64,000 nt of DNA from UBA1672 sp964352665 (GCA_964352665.1 CAYGSJ010000001.1:186001-250000); one strand, 5' to 3'; counted from the stretch's first letter, positions 52,246 through 62,222 are shown. Numbers and translations: made by a program. The notes: generated from the letters alone by a model not told the origin.

Positions 52246-52865
52246 AACACACTCTCAAAAGACTTTTTCAAAGCCGTGTCCAATTCGTCCATGGATGCTT
52301 TTTTGCCTAATGCATGCAAACTGGTTAAACCATGTTCGGTTATGCCACATGGCACTATACCTTCAAAATGAGATAAGTCGGGATTTAAGTTAATTGATAT
52401 GCCATGATATGTAACCCAGCGCCTAATACGAACACCAATCGCAGCAATCTTGTTTTCATGTCCATCTGGCATCTTTACCCAAATTCCAACACGCCCCTCT
52501 CTGCGCTCCCCTGACACACCGAACTCTGCAATGGCTTGAATAATCCACTCCTCTAATGACCAGACAAAGGCCTTGATATCTGGCTTGGATTGTCTTTTCT
52601 TTAAATCCATCATGACATAGCCCACACGTTGACCAGGGCCATGGTAGGTATGCTCACCGCCACGCCCACTCTCATAAACGGGAAATCTTGCATCCAGAAG
52701 ATCGGCGTCTTTAGCACTAGTCCCCGCAGTGTAAAGGGGTGGGTGTTCAAGCAACCAAACCAGCTCATCCGCCTTATCTTCCCGAATATCGGCAACACGC
52801 TGTTCCATAGTTTTAACAGCGCCCTTGTAATCTACGGGTTCTTTTCCAACAATCCAGTCAACCAT
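52242..52865 (-). CDS. lipB: Octanoyltransferase LipB
   Basis: LipB moves octanoyl from acyl carrier protein to lipoyl-domain lysines for later conversion to lipoate. The 207-residue protein has RGGEHTYHGPGQRVGYVM, the active-site Lys139 (NKIAAIGVRIRRW) and Cys173 (IVPCGI), and WVTYHGISINLNPDL. Its 3' end overlaps the convergent amidohydrolase gene by 4 nt. tRNA-Leu and maeB lie upstream on the opposite strand. Confidence 0.96.
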   Translation of the reverse strand: MVDWIVGKEPVDYKGAVKTMEQRVADIREDKADELVWLLEHPPLYTAGTSAKDADLLDARFPVYESGRGGEHTYHGPGQRVGYVMMDLKKRQSKPDIKAFVWSLEEWIIQAIAEFGVSGERREGRVGIWVKMPDGHENKIAAIGVRIRRWVTYHGISINLNPDLSHFEGIVPCGITEHGLTSLHALGKKASMDELDTALKKSFESVF

Positions 52866-52962
52866 ACCCGTTAATAAGCATGATTTTTATTGCATCGCAA
52901 TGCTTTAAGTATCTTGCCCTTTTCAGGGATATTTGATATTGCTCACGGCGACGATTTGGTAT

Positions 52963-53051
52963 GCGGCCGTGGCGGAATCGGTAGACGCGCAGCGTTGAGG
53001 TCGCTGTGGGAGTAATATCCCGTGGAAGTTCAAGTCTTCTCGGCCGCACCA
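52963..53051 (+). tRNA. tRNA-Leu (anticodon GAG)
   Basis: A type II tRNA with a long variable arm. Acceptor GCGGCCG/CGGCCGC, anticodon stem CAGCG/CGCTG enclosing TTGAGGT with anticodon GAG at 52997-52999, variable arm TGGGAGTAATATCCCGT and T arm AAGTTCAAGTCTT. Encoded CCA at 53049-53051. Confidence 0.95.
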
Positions 53052-53088
53052 CTCGTTTCGAAAACAAACCATCATAGGACCATGACGG

Positions 53089-55425
53089 ATGAGCAAAAAG
53101 AAAGAAGAAGAAAAGGCATTCAGAGAAAGTGCCCTTTACTATCATAAAGAGCCTACTCCAGGGAAAATTGCTATCCGTGCGACCAAAGATATGGCAACAC
53201 AGCGTGACCTTGCACTTGCCTATTCACCGGGTGTTGCTGCTCCTTGCGAAGAAATAGCAAAGGACCCCTTAAAAGCCTACGACTATACGTCACGAGGCAA
53301 TCTGGTTGCTGTTATTTCAAATGGAACTGCTGTGCTTGGCCTTGGCAACCTTGGGGCCCTTGCATCCAAGCCTGTTATGGAAGGAAAAGCCGTCCTATTT
53401 AAAAAATTTGCAAATATTGATTCTGTTGATGTTGAAATTGATGAAACCGATGTAGACAAGCTGGTTGATATCATTTCATCGCTTGAGCCCACTTTTGGTG
53501 GAATAAACCTAGAAGATTTCAAGGCACCGGAATGTTTCGAGATTGAAAGACGCCTGAAGGAACGCATGAAAATCCCTGTTTTTCATGACGACCAACATGG
53601 GACTGCAATTATCGTAACAGCCGCCTTCAAAAACTGGATTCATCATTCCGGCAGAAATATAGAAGATATTAGACTTGTAGCATCAGGTGCCGGAGCTTCG
53701 GCTATTGCTTGTCTTAATCTGCTCGTCCATGCCGGCCTAAAACGAGAGAATATTATCGTATGTGATAGAAACGGCGTTGTTTACAAGGGCCGTAAAGAAG
53801 GTATGGACCCTCAAAAATCAGCTTTTGCTTCAAAAACAAATGCCCGCACTCTTGATGATGCCATTGAAGGTGCAGATGTTTTTCTTGGTCTTTCCGGCCC
53901 CGGGGTTATGGACAAGAAAAAAGTTAAAAAAATGGCCGATGCACCGCTTATTATGGCCTTAGCAAACCCTACTCCGGAAATTATGCCTGAAGAAGCCTAC
54001 TCTGTTAAACCGGATGCAATCGTCTGTACCGGACGCTCTGATTATCCTAATCAGGTCAATAACGTTCTTTGTTTTCCCTTCATATTCCGTGGAGCGCTTG
54101 ATGTTGGAGCAACTACGATTAACGAAGAAATGAAGCTGGCCTGTGTTGACGCCCTTGCCGCACTTGCGCGCAAAGAGGCCGCTGCTGAAGTTGCAACTGT
54201 TTATAGCGATGAAAATCTAAATTTTGGTCGGGATTATCTAATTCCGAAGCCGTTTGATCCGCGTCTAATTGTTGATTTGCCTATAGCTGTAGCAAAAGCC
54301 GCAATAAAAAGCGGTGTTGCGACAAGGCCCATCAAAGACTTCGATGCCTATGCCAATACCTTACAACAATACTTTTTCCGTTCTCAACTTGTCATGCGCC
54401 CTGTCTATTCTCGCGCACAGGAAAACCCAAAGCGTGTGGTTTATTGCGAAGGAGAAGAGGAGCGTGTTTTACAAGCCACACAAATTGTTCTTGATGAAAA
54501 TCTTGCCAAACCAACACTGATAGGCCGAAAGTCTGTTGTAGAAGAACGTATAAAACGTTTAGGGCTTCGCATGGTTCCGGGCAAAGACTTTGATCTTACG
54601 GACCCTCAAGATGATCCACGCTATCGCGAATATTGGGAGCATTATCATCAAATTATGGAGCGCCGCGGTATTACGCCAGATGATGCAAAAACAAGTGTCA
54701 GAACAAACTCAACGATTATTGGCTCCCTTATGGTCTACAAGGATGACGCAGATGCTGTTATATGTGGTACCCAAGGTAAATTCAGAAAACATCTTGCAGA
54801 TATTAAAGATATTATTGGGCTGAAACCCGGGGTTGAAACACCAGCCGCATTAAGCCCATTACTTATTTCCCGAGGAACTTATTTCTTCTGTGATACACAG
54901 ATAAATGATAATCCGACTATTGCACAAATTTCGGAAATGACACTTCTTGCCGCTGAAGAGGTTAGAAGATTTGGCATAAGACCCAAAGTAGCTTTGCTTT
55001 CGCACTCTAACTTTGGAACACATGACAGTGATTCTGCACAAAAAATGCGCGCGGCTTTCTCGGACATCAGACGCCGGGACCCAGAGTTAGAAATTGACGG
55101 AGAAATGCAAGCTGACGCAGCTTTATCGGATATCATACGCCAGCGTACAATGCCAAATTCAAAACTAACTGGTGAAGCCAACCTGTTTATTATGCCTAAT
55201 CTTGATTCTGCAAATATTGCCTTTAACATGGTGAAATCGTTTTCTGAAGGTGTGAGTATCGGACCTATCCTTCTTGGTGCGGCAAGACCAGCCCATATTC
55301 TAACCCCTTCCACGACAACACGCGGAATTGTCAATATAACAGCACTAGCTACTGTAGGGTCACAAATATTTGATAGCTCTACTATTGATAATATCACGCA
55401 TAGGCTTATCCAAAGCGCCCATTAA
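53089..55425 (+). CDS. maeB: NADP-type malic enzyme with C-terminal phosphotransacetylase-like domain (MaeB)
   Basis: A 778-residue fusion enzyme that oxidatively decarboxylates malate to pyruvate. The N-terminal malic domain (SPGVAAPCEEIAKDPLKAYD, GTAVLGLGNLGALASKPVMEG) and NAD(P)-binding domain (LVASGAGASAIACLNLL) fill about 1-410. A phosphate-acetyltransferase-like domain follows (about 450-778, RVVYCEGEEERVLQAT, LFIMPNLDSANIAFNM), which in MaeB proteins is regulatory (acetyl-CoA) and not catalytic. The ATG at 53089 is 37 nt after tRNA-Leu. It stands alone as a transcription unit. Confidence 0.95.
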   Translation: MSKKKEEEKAFRESALYYHKEPTPGKIAIRATKDMATQRDLALAYSPGVAAPCEEIAKDPLKAYDYTSRGNLVAVISNGTAVLGLGNLGALASKPVMEGKAVLFKKFANIDSVDVEIDETDVDKLVDIISSLEPTFGGINLEDFKAPECFEIERRLKERMKIPVFHDDQHGTAIIVTAAFKNWIHHSGRNIEDIRLVASGAGASAIACLNLLVHAGLKRENIIVCDRNGVVYKGRKEGMDPQKSAFASKTNARTLDDAIEGADVFLGLSGPGVMDKKKVKKMADAPLIMALANPTPEIMPEEAYSVKPDAIVCTGRSDYPNQVNNVLCFPFIFRGALDVGATTINEEMKLACVDALAALARKEAAAEVATVYSDENLNFGRDYLIPKPFDPRLIVDLPIAVAKAAIKSGVATRPIKDFDAYANTLQQYFFRSQLVMRPVYSRAQENPKRVVYCEGEEERVLQATQIVLDENLAKPTLIGRKSVVEERIKRLGLRMVPGKDFDLTDPQDDPRYREYWEHYHQIMERRGITPDDAKTSVRTNSTIIGSLMVYKDDADAVICGTQGKFRKHLADIKDIIGLKPGVETPAALSPLLISRGTYFFCDTQINDNPTIAQISEMTLLAAEEVRRFGIRPKVALLSHSNFGTHDSDSAQKMRAAFSDIRRRDPELEIDGEMQADAALSDIIRQRTMPNSKLTGEANLFIMPNLDSANIAFNMVKSFSEGVSIGPILLGAARPAHILTPSTTTRGIVNITALATVGSQIFDSSTIDNITHRLIQSAH

Positions 55426-55526
55426 AAAAACTTGGTTACAGGTACTAGCGCAAAATACAAATTTTGCCTTATACTACTCTTAGTTTTTTGCGTGCAAACG
55501 TATCGGATTCTCTTAACAGGTTTTAC

Positions 55527-56933
55527 ATGGAACAGAGTGAACACATGGAGAAACCTTCTGACAATGTGAATATCGTGTCAGAAGATGTTAGTACACACCT
55601 CCCTGATGAACAAATCAAGGACATAGTTGGTGCTGCCCGCGCTCAGGATTCTGATACTGTTTATGCCGCACTCAGTGATTTAAGCACGGCCGATTCCGCA
55701 GAATTACTATCAAAGATCAAGGAAGACGATCGCCAGGAACTTTTAGCAATGTATGGGGATGCCTTTAATCCCCAAATATATACGGAAATGAACCCGGAAT
55801 TAAGCCGCGCTGCCTTGTCCTCTATGTCAGAAGCCCAAGTGGCGAATATTATTTCTGCGCTTGAAAGTGATGATGCTCTCCTTTTAATAGAAACTTTAGA
55901 TCCAGAATTTCAACAAAGCGTCATAAATAAACTTTCTTCTAAAATGCGCGTTGCCCTTGAAGAAGGCCTAAGTTTCCCCGAAGACAGCGCCGGCCGTCTT
56001 ATGCGCCGGGAACTGGTTGCTGTGCCGGAGTTTTGGACTGTTGGAAAAACAATCGATTATTTGCGCACCGCTTCCAAAACCCTGCCCGATGACTTTTTTG
56101 ATTTATTTATTATTGATCCTTCTCACCATTTAATGGGAACCATTCCACTTAACAGGCTAATACGTTCTAAAAGATCGGAAAAAATAAAAGATCTTTGTGT
56201 AGAGGTAAAACAACCTATTTCTGCAGAAATGGATCAAGAAGCTGTGGCCCACTTATTTCGACGCGAAGATATTGTTTCTGCGCCGGTTGTTGATGAAAGC
56301 GGTCGACTAATTGGTGTGATTACAATTGATGATATTGTTGATGTTATCGACGAAGAGGCACAAGAAGACATTTTACGTATGGTTGGTGTGGACCAAGGAG
56401 ATCTTTATCGCGCTATTATGTCTACGGCCAATACAAGGTTCCGGTGGCTTTTTATAAATCTTTTAACAGCAATTTTAGCCTCTGTTGTTATCTCATTTTT
56501 CGATGCAGAGATTGAACAGATTGTTGCGTTAGCTATTCTTATGCCGATTGTCGCCTCCATGGGAGGAAACGCGGGAACACAAGCACTTGCAGTTGCCGTG
56601 CGCGCCATTGCAACACATGAATTATCGGGGACCAATACATGGCGGGTTATCTGGAAAGAAACGCTGGTTGGAACAATTAACGGCATATTATTTGCGGTTC
56701 TGGCCGGTTTAATAGCTGCTCTTTGGTTTCAATCAAGCATATTAGGTGTTGTTATCGCTATGGCCATGACGATTAATCTCATTGTCGCCGGATTTTGCGG
56801 GGCAGGAATACCAGTTATTCTCGACAAAATGGGAAGTGATCCTGCCGTATCCTCTACAGTGCTGCTAACAACGATTACTGATGTTATTGGTTTTCTGTCG
56901 TTTTTGGGTCTTGCAGCCCTTTTAATTATGTAG
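55527..56933 (+). CDS. mgtE: Magnesium transporter MgtE
   Basis: A 468-residue MgtE-type Mg2+ channel. It has an N-terminal MgtE_N helical domain (about 40-160), two CBS domains (about 170-300, HLMGTIPLNRLIRSKR, GVITIDDIVDVIDEEAQEDI) that sense cytosolic Mg2+, and a C-terminal membrane domain with five helices (AILMPIVASMGGNAGTQALAV, FCGAGIPVILDKMGSDPAVSS). I chose the ATG at 55527; the TTG at 55464 adds 21 residues of no family likeness. It is on the + strand after maeB, 101 nt apart. Confidence 0.94.
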   Translation: MEQSEHMEKPSDNVNIVSEDVSTHLPDEQIKDIVGAARAQDSDTVYAALSDLSTADSAELLSKIKEDDRQELLAMYGDAFNPQIYTEMNPELSRAALSSMSEAQVANIISALESDDALLLIETLDPEFQQSVINKLSSKMRVALEEGLSFPEDSAGRLMRRELVAVPEFWTVGKTIDYLRTASKTLPDDFFDLFIIDPSHHLMGTIPLNRLIRSKRSEKIKDLCVEVKQPISAEMDQEAVAHLFRREDIVSAPVVDESGRLIGVITIDDIVDVIDEEAQEDILRMVGVDQGDLYRAIMSTANTRFRWLFINLLTAILASVVISFFDAEIEQIVALAILMPIVASMGGNAGTQALAVAVRAIATHELSGTNTWRVIWKETLVGTINGILFAVLAGLIAALWFQSSILGVVIAMAMTINLIVAGFCGAGIPVILDKMGSDPAVSSTVLLTTITDVIGFLSFLGLAALLIM

Positions 56934-56995
56934 ATTTGTAATGCGCTGCAAAATAAACTATAACTCCTGCTGGTAATAACAAAAAACATATAATT

Positions 56996-57529
56996 ATGAC
57001 TGCCTCAAAATTAGAAAAACCAAGCTTAGAGCATAAAGAGAGCTATATTGAAGCCCTGAAAGAATTTCAGGAAGAAGGTAGATATAGTTTTTTAAAGATT
57101 GAAGAAATTGAAAAAAATTTCGAGGAATTCATCAAAAAACTTAACGAAGGCAAAAGAAGCCTCCATAAACCTTATGCTGATTGGGTTGAGCCTGTCCCTG
57201 AAACTGTTTTGTGGCTCGTAAAAGATAATAACTTTATCGGGACACTGAACATACGGCATCGCCTTAACTGGCACCTTGAAAAATGGGGTGGACACCTTAA
57301 CTTTGTTATCAGACCCTCTATGCGTGGAAAGGGTTTTGGTAAAAAGCTTTTACAAAAGGCCATTCCCTACATTTCCTATCTTGGCATTGATCGAGCACTT
57401 ATAACAATAGACCCTAAAGACGAGGCCGGTAACAAAATCGTTCAGTTTTGTGGTGCCGAATTTGAGGACACACTACCTGCCACAGATAAATTTCCTGCAC
57501 GCAACAGATATTGGCTTGATTGTACCTAG
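56996..57529 (+). CDS. GNAT-family N-acetyltransferase
   Basis: A 177-residue GNAT protein. The acetyl-CoA-binding motif A is NFVIRPSMRGKGFGKKLLQKAI (near 101-122), preceded by the beta strand VLWLVKDNNFIGTLNIRHRL and followed by GIDRALITIDPKDEAGNKIV and FCGAEFE. The acceptor is unknown. It is followed by the class A PBP gene 15 nt later, so the two are probably cotranscribed. Confidence 0.9.
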   Translation: MTASKLEKPSLEHKESYIEALKEFQEEGRYSFLKIEEIEKNFEEFIKKLNEGKRSLHKPYADWVEPVPETVLWLVKDNNFIGTLNIRHRLNWHLEKWGGHLNFVIRPSMRGKGFGKKLLQKAIPYISYLGIDRALITIDPKDEAGNKIVQFCGAEFEDTLPATDKFPARNRYWLDCT

Positions 57530-57544
57530 TATTAAGACCTTGAT

Positions 57545-59509
57545 ATGGCAAAAACAAAAAAGAAAAAAACTCCACCTAAAAAGAAAAAACGCTCTCAAAA
57601 GAAGCAAAAGCGTTCGTTTCTGTTTTGGTCATTGAAATGGATCTTTATTTTTGGCCTCTGGGCAGGGATTTTTCTTGGAGGCGTTGTAATATGGTACGCA
57701 AAAGACCTTCAGGAAGTTACAAAATCAGCAAGCTTTGAAAGACGTTCCTCCATTATTGTTAAGGATAGAGAGGGCGAGGTTCTTGCGCGATATGGAGAAA
57801 CAAAAGGGGATAATCTAAGTGTTGAGGACGTGCCGGACTATCTTGTTCAAGCCGTTCTTGCAACAGAAGATAGGCGCTTTTACAACCACCCCGGGGTAGA
57901 TCTTCAGGGCATAGCAAGAGCCATGGCTATAAACCTTATGAAAGGCCGCTTTGTTCAGGGTGGGTCAACAATAACACAGCAATTGGCCAAAAATCTTTTT
58001 CTAACGCATGATCGTAAGCTTGCCCGAAAAGTGAAAGAAGCGCTTTTAGCCTTCTGGCTAGAGCATGAGCTTACAAAAGACGAAATTTTAAGCGCTTATA
58101 TGAACCGTGTTTATCTGGGTTCTGGTACCTATGGATTTGATGCGGCCTCACGCCTATATTTTGGAAAGTCTGCAAAAGATGTAAATTTGAGAGAAGCAGC
58201 CATTCTCGCAGGGTTATTGAAAGCCCCTTCAAAATACTCTCCTCATAACAATCTTGATCTTGCAAAAGAACGGTCCGAGGTGGTTCTGAAGTCGATGAAA
58301 GACGCCGGATATATAACTGACCGAGATATAAATGAAGAAAACATGTCAGTATCCCTGCCCCATCAAACCTCTTCAACCGAACAAAATACACGTTATTTTG
58401 CAGATTGGGTCCTTGACGGTATGGAAGAGCTAGTTGGCAGGCCTGATATGGACCTGATTATTGAAACTACCATTGACTTAGCTTTGCATAAACAAGCAGA
58501 ACGGTCACTTAAGGAAAGAATTGATAACGCACGCGAAGAACATTTTGTTTCACAGGGTGCCGTTCTGGTCATGAGCCCTGACGGTGCCATTTTGACTATG
58601 TTAGGGGGGTATGACTATAGTCAAAGTCAATTCAATAGAGCAACGCAGGCTTACCGTGCGCCCGGCTCCTCTTTTAAACCTATTGTCTATCTTACCGCCC
58701 TGCAAAATGGCTGGAAAACAACCGATGAAATTCTTGATGCGCCGATAACAGAAGGTGAATACCGCCCCCAAAATTTTGCCGAGAAGTATTATGGCACCGT
58801 AACACTGGAGCAAGCATTAGCCAAATCCATGAATACAGCAACGGTCAGATTAGCTCAAAATATTGGGATAAGCCCTATATTAAGCACGGCGCGTAATCTT
58901 GGTATTATATCAAAATTGGAGCCCGATCTCAGCTTGTCTCTGGGAAGCTCCGGAATCTCTATGTTGGAGATGGGGCTTGCTTATGCCGTAATCGCCAATG
59001 GCGGCTACCGTGTTTTTCCTTATGGCATTACACGCATAACAGAACATAATGGAAATGTTCTTTATGAACGCAAGGAACCAAAGTCCTTTCAAGCCATTGT
59101 CCGTCCCGAATATGTTCATGCCTTGTCTGATATGATGGAGACCGTAATAAAAGAAGGAACTGGACGACGTGCTCAACTTCCTTTCAACGCTTCTGGAAAA
59201 ACCGGAACATCTCAAGATAACCGCGATGCGTGGTTTGTTGGCTTTACAAATAAGACCGTTGCAATTGTCTGGCTTGGTAATGATGATAACAGCCCTATGA
59301 CGAATATAACGGGAGGAAGCCTTCCGGCAGAAATATGGCAAAACGTAATGCTGCTTGGAAATGTTCGCCATTCATCTGTAAGACTATCCGGTTCTTTCTT
59401 TAATGGTGATGGTGGAATTTCCGGACTTTTGGGTCGTATTTTAACCGGAGGGAACACCGCCACACATAATACACAAAAAGAAGGTGATTTCTCTAACCTG
59501 AACGACTAA
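57545..59509 (+). CDS. Class A penicillin-binding protein (PBP1-type)
   Basis: A 654-residue bifunctional peptidoglycan synthase. A Lys-rich cytoplasmic tail (1-23) and a transmembrane helix (25-50) precede a glycosyltransferase domain with Glu108 (ATEDRRFYNHPGVD), GGSTITQQLAKN and KVKEALLAFWLEHELTKDEIL. The transpeptidase domain has SxxK at 375-378 (PGSSFKPI), SxN at 428-430 (SMNT) and KTG at 552-554. The order fits PBP1a-class enzymes, though the protein is shorter than E. coli PBP1A and lacks the ODD insertion. It follows the GNAT gene by 15 nt. Confidence 0.92.
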   Translation: MAKTKKKKTPPKKKKRSQKKQKRSFLFWSLKWIFIFGLWAGIFLGGVVIWYAKDLQEVTKSASFERRSSIIVKDREGEVLARYGETKGDNLSVEDVPDYLVQAVLATEDRRFYNHPGVDLQGIARAMAINLMKGRFVQGGSTITQQLAKNLFLTHDRKLARKVKEALLAFWLEHELTKDEILSAYMNRVYLGSGTYGFDAASRLYFGKSAKDVNLREAAILAGLLKAPSKYSPHNNLDLAKERSEVVLKSMKDAGYITDRDINEENMSVSLPHQTSSTEQNTRYFADWVLDGMEELVGRPDMDLIIETTIDLALHKQAERSLKERIDNAREEHFVSQGAVLVMSPDGAILTMLGGYDYSQSQFNRATQAYRAPGSSFKPIVYLTALQNGWKTTDEILDAPITEGEYRPQNFAEKYYGTVTLEQALAKSMNTATVRLAQNIGISPILSTARNLGIISKLEPDLSLSLGSSGISMLEMGLAYAVIANGGYRVFPYGITRITEHNGNVLYERKEPKSFQAIVRPEYVHALSDMMETVIKEGTGRRAQLPFNASGKTGTSQDNRDAWFVGFTNKTVAIVWLGNDDNSPMTNITGGSLPAEIWQNVMLLGNVRHSSVRLSGSFFNGDGGISGLLGRILTGGNTATHNTQKEGDFSNLND

Positions 59510-59518
59510 CAACCTGCG

Positions 59519-59938
59519 TTAGACATTTAATACTTCTTCCTCCAAGATTTTGTGTACATGCTTGAAAGAGCCCATTTTCATACCCTGCTCACACCCAAAC
59601 CAAAGGTCCCGAAGTTCTATCATGCTTTTGCTCGGTGCACCTATGTCCCAACCATAACGCATTAAGGCCGCGTCTATGTAATCGAGAAATTCAACCGGGA
59701 ATGCTGCGCGTGGTGCGCGCAATCCCATTTCAACCAGTTCTTTTGAAATATGTGCATCACTGCTGTTCAACATATCGGCAGTAAACTGGATGGAGGAAAG
59801 AATTTTTATTTCCATCCTGCTTATCGGCACAGTGCGTAAATGTCTGGCAAAATGCCTGTAAATAATCCACTGCTCTTCCGAAATATTAAATTTATCTGGA
59901 TGCGGTAATATTATGCGGGTTGTTGCGTTATGTTTCAT
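59519..59938 (-). CDS. Protein of unknown function
   Basis: A 139-residue soluble protein, helical in pattern, with no recognised domain. AAAGGAG lies before its ATG at 59938, which supports a real gene. It ends 9 nt from the PBP stop (convergent) and is 139 nt downstream of rnhA on the same strand. Tryptophan and arginine residues (LRDLWFGCEQGMKMG) stand out but match no known family. Confidence 0.65.
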   Translation of the reverse strand: MKHNATTRIILPHPDKFNISEEQWIIYRHFARHLRTVPISRMEIKILSSIQFTADMLNSSDAHISKELVEMGLRAPRAAFPVEFLDYIDAALMRYGWDIGAPSKSMIELRDLWFGCEQGMKMGSFKHVHKILEEEVLNV

Positions 59939-60077
59939 GACGTCAACTCCTTTCGATAGTTAGACCTAGAAACGGCCTGTGATGACTCAAGGATGCGCAG
60001 CCAATGTTTAACAGAATCTTAATCTCTGTTTTTTCCTCCTTAAAAGGCCTCTGTTTTATGTGGATAATAAATCACTG

Positions 60078-60515
60078 CTAGGCTGTAATCTGCTCTATAC
60101 CTTGCCTTGCAAGAAAATCGGCACGCTCGTTACCTGGGTCACCGGCATGCCCCTTAACCCATATAAATTCGATCGAATGCTTCTGGATAAGCGAATCGAT
60201 CTCCTGCCAAAGATCCTGATTCTTCACTGGTTTTTTGGCTGCATTTTTCCAGTTTCTGGTCTTCCACCCTTCCATCCACTCTGTGATGCCCTGCAAAACA
60301 TATTTACTGTCCGTATATAATTTTACATCGGAGGGATTCTTTAGGGCCTTCAGCGCTTCTATAACCGCCATCATTTCCATGCGATTATTTGTGGTATCAG
60401 CGTCACCACCAAAAATCTCTTTTTTGTGTTTACCAGAGATCATCAAAACCCCCCAACCGCCAGGACCGGGGTTACCGCTGCATGCACCATCAGTATAGAT
60501 TTCTATTTTACTCAT
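60078..60515 (-). CDS. rnhA: Ribonuclease HI RnhA
   Basis: RNase HI removes RNA from RNA-DNA hybrids. The 145-residue protein has all four catalytic acidic residues: Asp9 (IYTDGACSGNPGPG), Glu47 (NNRMEMMAV), Asp69 (LYTDSKYVL) and Asp133 (NERADFLA), with the catalytic His123 (VKGHAGD). Its start overlaps the P-loop gene by 8 nt, and that gene overlaps ispH by 4 nt, so the three form one coupled operon. Confidence 0.97.
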   Translation of the reverse strand: MSKIEIYTDGACSGNPGPGGWGVLMISGKHKKEIFGGDADTTNNRMEMMAVIEALKALKNPSDVKLYTDSKYVLQGITEWMEGWKTRNWKNAAKKPVKNQDLWQEIDSLIQKHSIEFIWVKGHAGDPGNERADFLARQGIEQITA

Positions 60516-61260
60516 CCAGATACTTTGCCACGATGTCTATAAATTCTTCGGAGGATTGCAGATCAGCGAACTCTTTCGCAGGAACTGTAACACCATATAA
60601 GTCTGCCAGTCTTTGATATTTTGGCTTGCGCGCTTCAAAAAGTTTTGGGAATACCCAGCGCGAAAATTCGTCGGGGTCAATGTCTTCTATACTATTTAAG
60701 TTCTGTTCTAGTATAAATTCATCAACTTTTTCTGTTAGAAAATTTGCAGGAAAAAATAAAGGCTTCGGGTATTGGGTTGCACGCTTTAAAATTTCTTTTT
60801 CATGTTCTAGATCTGATTTTAAATAAACAAACAAAGTGTTTTCACCAACGCTTTTTATAAAATCAAGCTCTTCTATTTCACAAAGGCTCCCGGTTGAATC
60901 ATTGACAAAATTTTTATCAGTTTGAGTAAGCATCTGTACAGCCATTTCAAGAGACTTACATTCCGCATCATAATAAGCTTTTTGTCTTAGCCTGAATTTT
61001 TCTAAAGAAAATCCATTCTTTTTCGAGCTCCCTAACTTCCCAAGAAAATTCGAAAGAGCACTGATATCATCTACAGCCAGACTCGCTCCGGCCAATTCTT
61101 CCTTTAAATATTCTGTCCCTATAAGATAATCACAAGAGTGATTATGCCAGCCCCACCCTTCTAACTTTGAGGCAATATAGGATTTCCCTGTACCTGACAT
61201 ACCCATAAGGGTTATTGCCTTTTTGTCTGAATTTTTAAAACTGTCACTAGAAATTTTCAT
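60508..61260 (-). CDS. P-loop NTPase of unknown function in the usual thrB position
   Basis: A 250-residue protein with a Walker A motif (LMGMSGTGKSYIASKL, about 17-33), like small-molecule or shikimate-type kinases, followed by HNHSCDYLIGTEYL. The rest is helical with no further firm motif. It is fused into the operon: it overlaps ispH by 4 nt and rnhA by 8 nt. In many alphaproteobacteria the middle gene of the ispH-X-rnhA trio is thrB, a homoserine kinase of a different (APH-like) fold; none is seen here. Homoserine kinase activity for this protein is only a hypothesis. Confidence 0.75.
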   Translation of the reverse strand: MKISSDSFKNSDKKAITLMGMSGTGKSYIASKLEGWGWHNHSCDYLIGTEYLKEELAGASLAVDDISALSNFLGKLGSSKKNGFSLEKFRLRQKAYYDAECKSLEMAVQMLTQTDKNFVNDSTGSLCEIEELDFIKSVGENTLFVYLKSDLEHEKEILKRATQYPKPLFFPANFLTEKVDEFILEQNLNSIEDIDPDEFSRWVFPKLFEARKPKYQRLADLYGVTVPAKEFADLQSSEEFIDIVAKYLDE

Positions 61261-62222
61261 ACTGCCTCTTCCAGAACATCTTTCAAAATTCTTGGCACTT
61301 TGAAATGCACATTTTCTTCAGTAATTGACACCTCTTCCAGTGTTACATCGAAATATTCTCTTGCCTTTTCAATCACCTCATCAACTAAAATTTCAGGTGC
61401 GGAAGCGCCAGCGCTTAAGCCCAAAGTTTTAACATTTTCCAACCACGCCCAATCAATATCGCTCACCCTTTGCACCAACATGGATTTAGGACATCCATTT
61501 AGTGCTGCCACCTCAACAAGACGATTTGAATTAGAGGAGTTCGGCGCCCCTATAACCATGATAGCATCACTTAAAGGAGCAATGGCCTTCATCGCAGCCT
61601 GCCTGTTTGTTGTCGCGTAACAAATATCTTCTTTACGGGGGCCTTTTATCTCCGGAAAACGTTTTTGTAGCGCCTCAACAATCGCAGCCGTATCATCAAC
61701 AGAGAGTGTTGTTTGTGTACAATAAGCAAGACAGTTTTCGTCTTCCACCTTAACTTGCGCCACATCATCTTCTGTTTCAACAAGAAGAACCGCGCCTGCC
61801 GGCAGTTGCCCCATAGTTCCAACCACTTCGGGATGTCCGGCGTGCCCAATCAAAATGATTTGGTCGCCGCTTTTATGATAACGCTCTGCTTCCATATGAA
61901 CCTTACTCACCAAAGGACATGTAGCATCTATATAGAACATTTCGCGCTCTTCAGCAACCTTTGGAACAGATTTAGGCACACCATGTGCAGAAAAGATAAC
62001 AGGCTGTCCATCATTAGGTATTTCATCAAGTTCCTCAACGAAAACAGCACCCTTGGCACGCAGTGAGTCTACAACATATTTGTTATGGACAATCTCATGC
62101 CGCACATAGACAGGAGCACCATATTTCTGAAGTGCCAATTCAACAATTTGAATTGCACGATCAACACCGGCACAAAATCCGCGAGGTGCGGCCAGCACTA
62201 TTTTCAAAGGTTTCTTGCTCAT
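61257..62222 (-). CDS. ispH: 4-hydroxy-3-methylbut-2-enyl diphosphate reductase IspH
   Basis: IspH makes IPP and DMAPP in the last step of the MEP isoprenoid pathway. The 321-residue protein has the three Fe-S ligands Cys17 (GFCAGVDRA), Cys102 (DATCPLV) and Cys201 (ICYATTNRQ), and the diphosphate-binding HAGHPEVVG and GAPNSSNSNRLVE motifs. It is first in the ispH-P-loop-rnhA operon. A probable ispA (63900) lies nearby on the other strand. Confidence 0.97.
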   Translation of the reverse strand: MSKKPLKIVLAAPRGFCAGVDRAIQIVELALQKYGAPVYVRHEIVHNKYVVDSLRAKGAVFVEELDEIPNDGQPVIFSAHGVPKSVPKVAEEREMFYIDATCPLVSKVHMEAERYHKSGDQIILIGHAGHPEVVGTMGQLPAGAVLLVETEDDVAQVKVEDENCLAYCTQTTLSVDDTAAIVEALQKRFPEIKGPRKEDICYATTNRQAAMKAIAPLSDAIMVIGAPNSSNSNRLVEVAALNGCPKSMLVQRVSDIDWAWLENVKTLGLSAGASAPEILVDEVIEKAREYFDVTLEEVSITEENVHFKVPRILKDVLEEAV

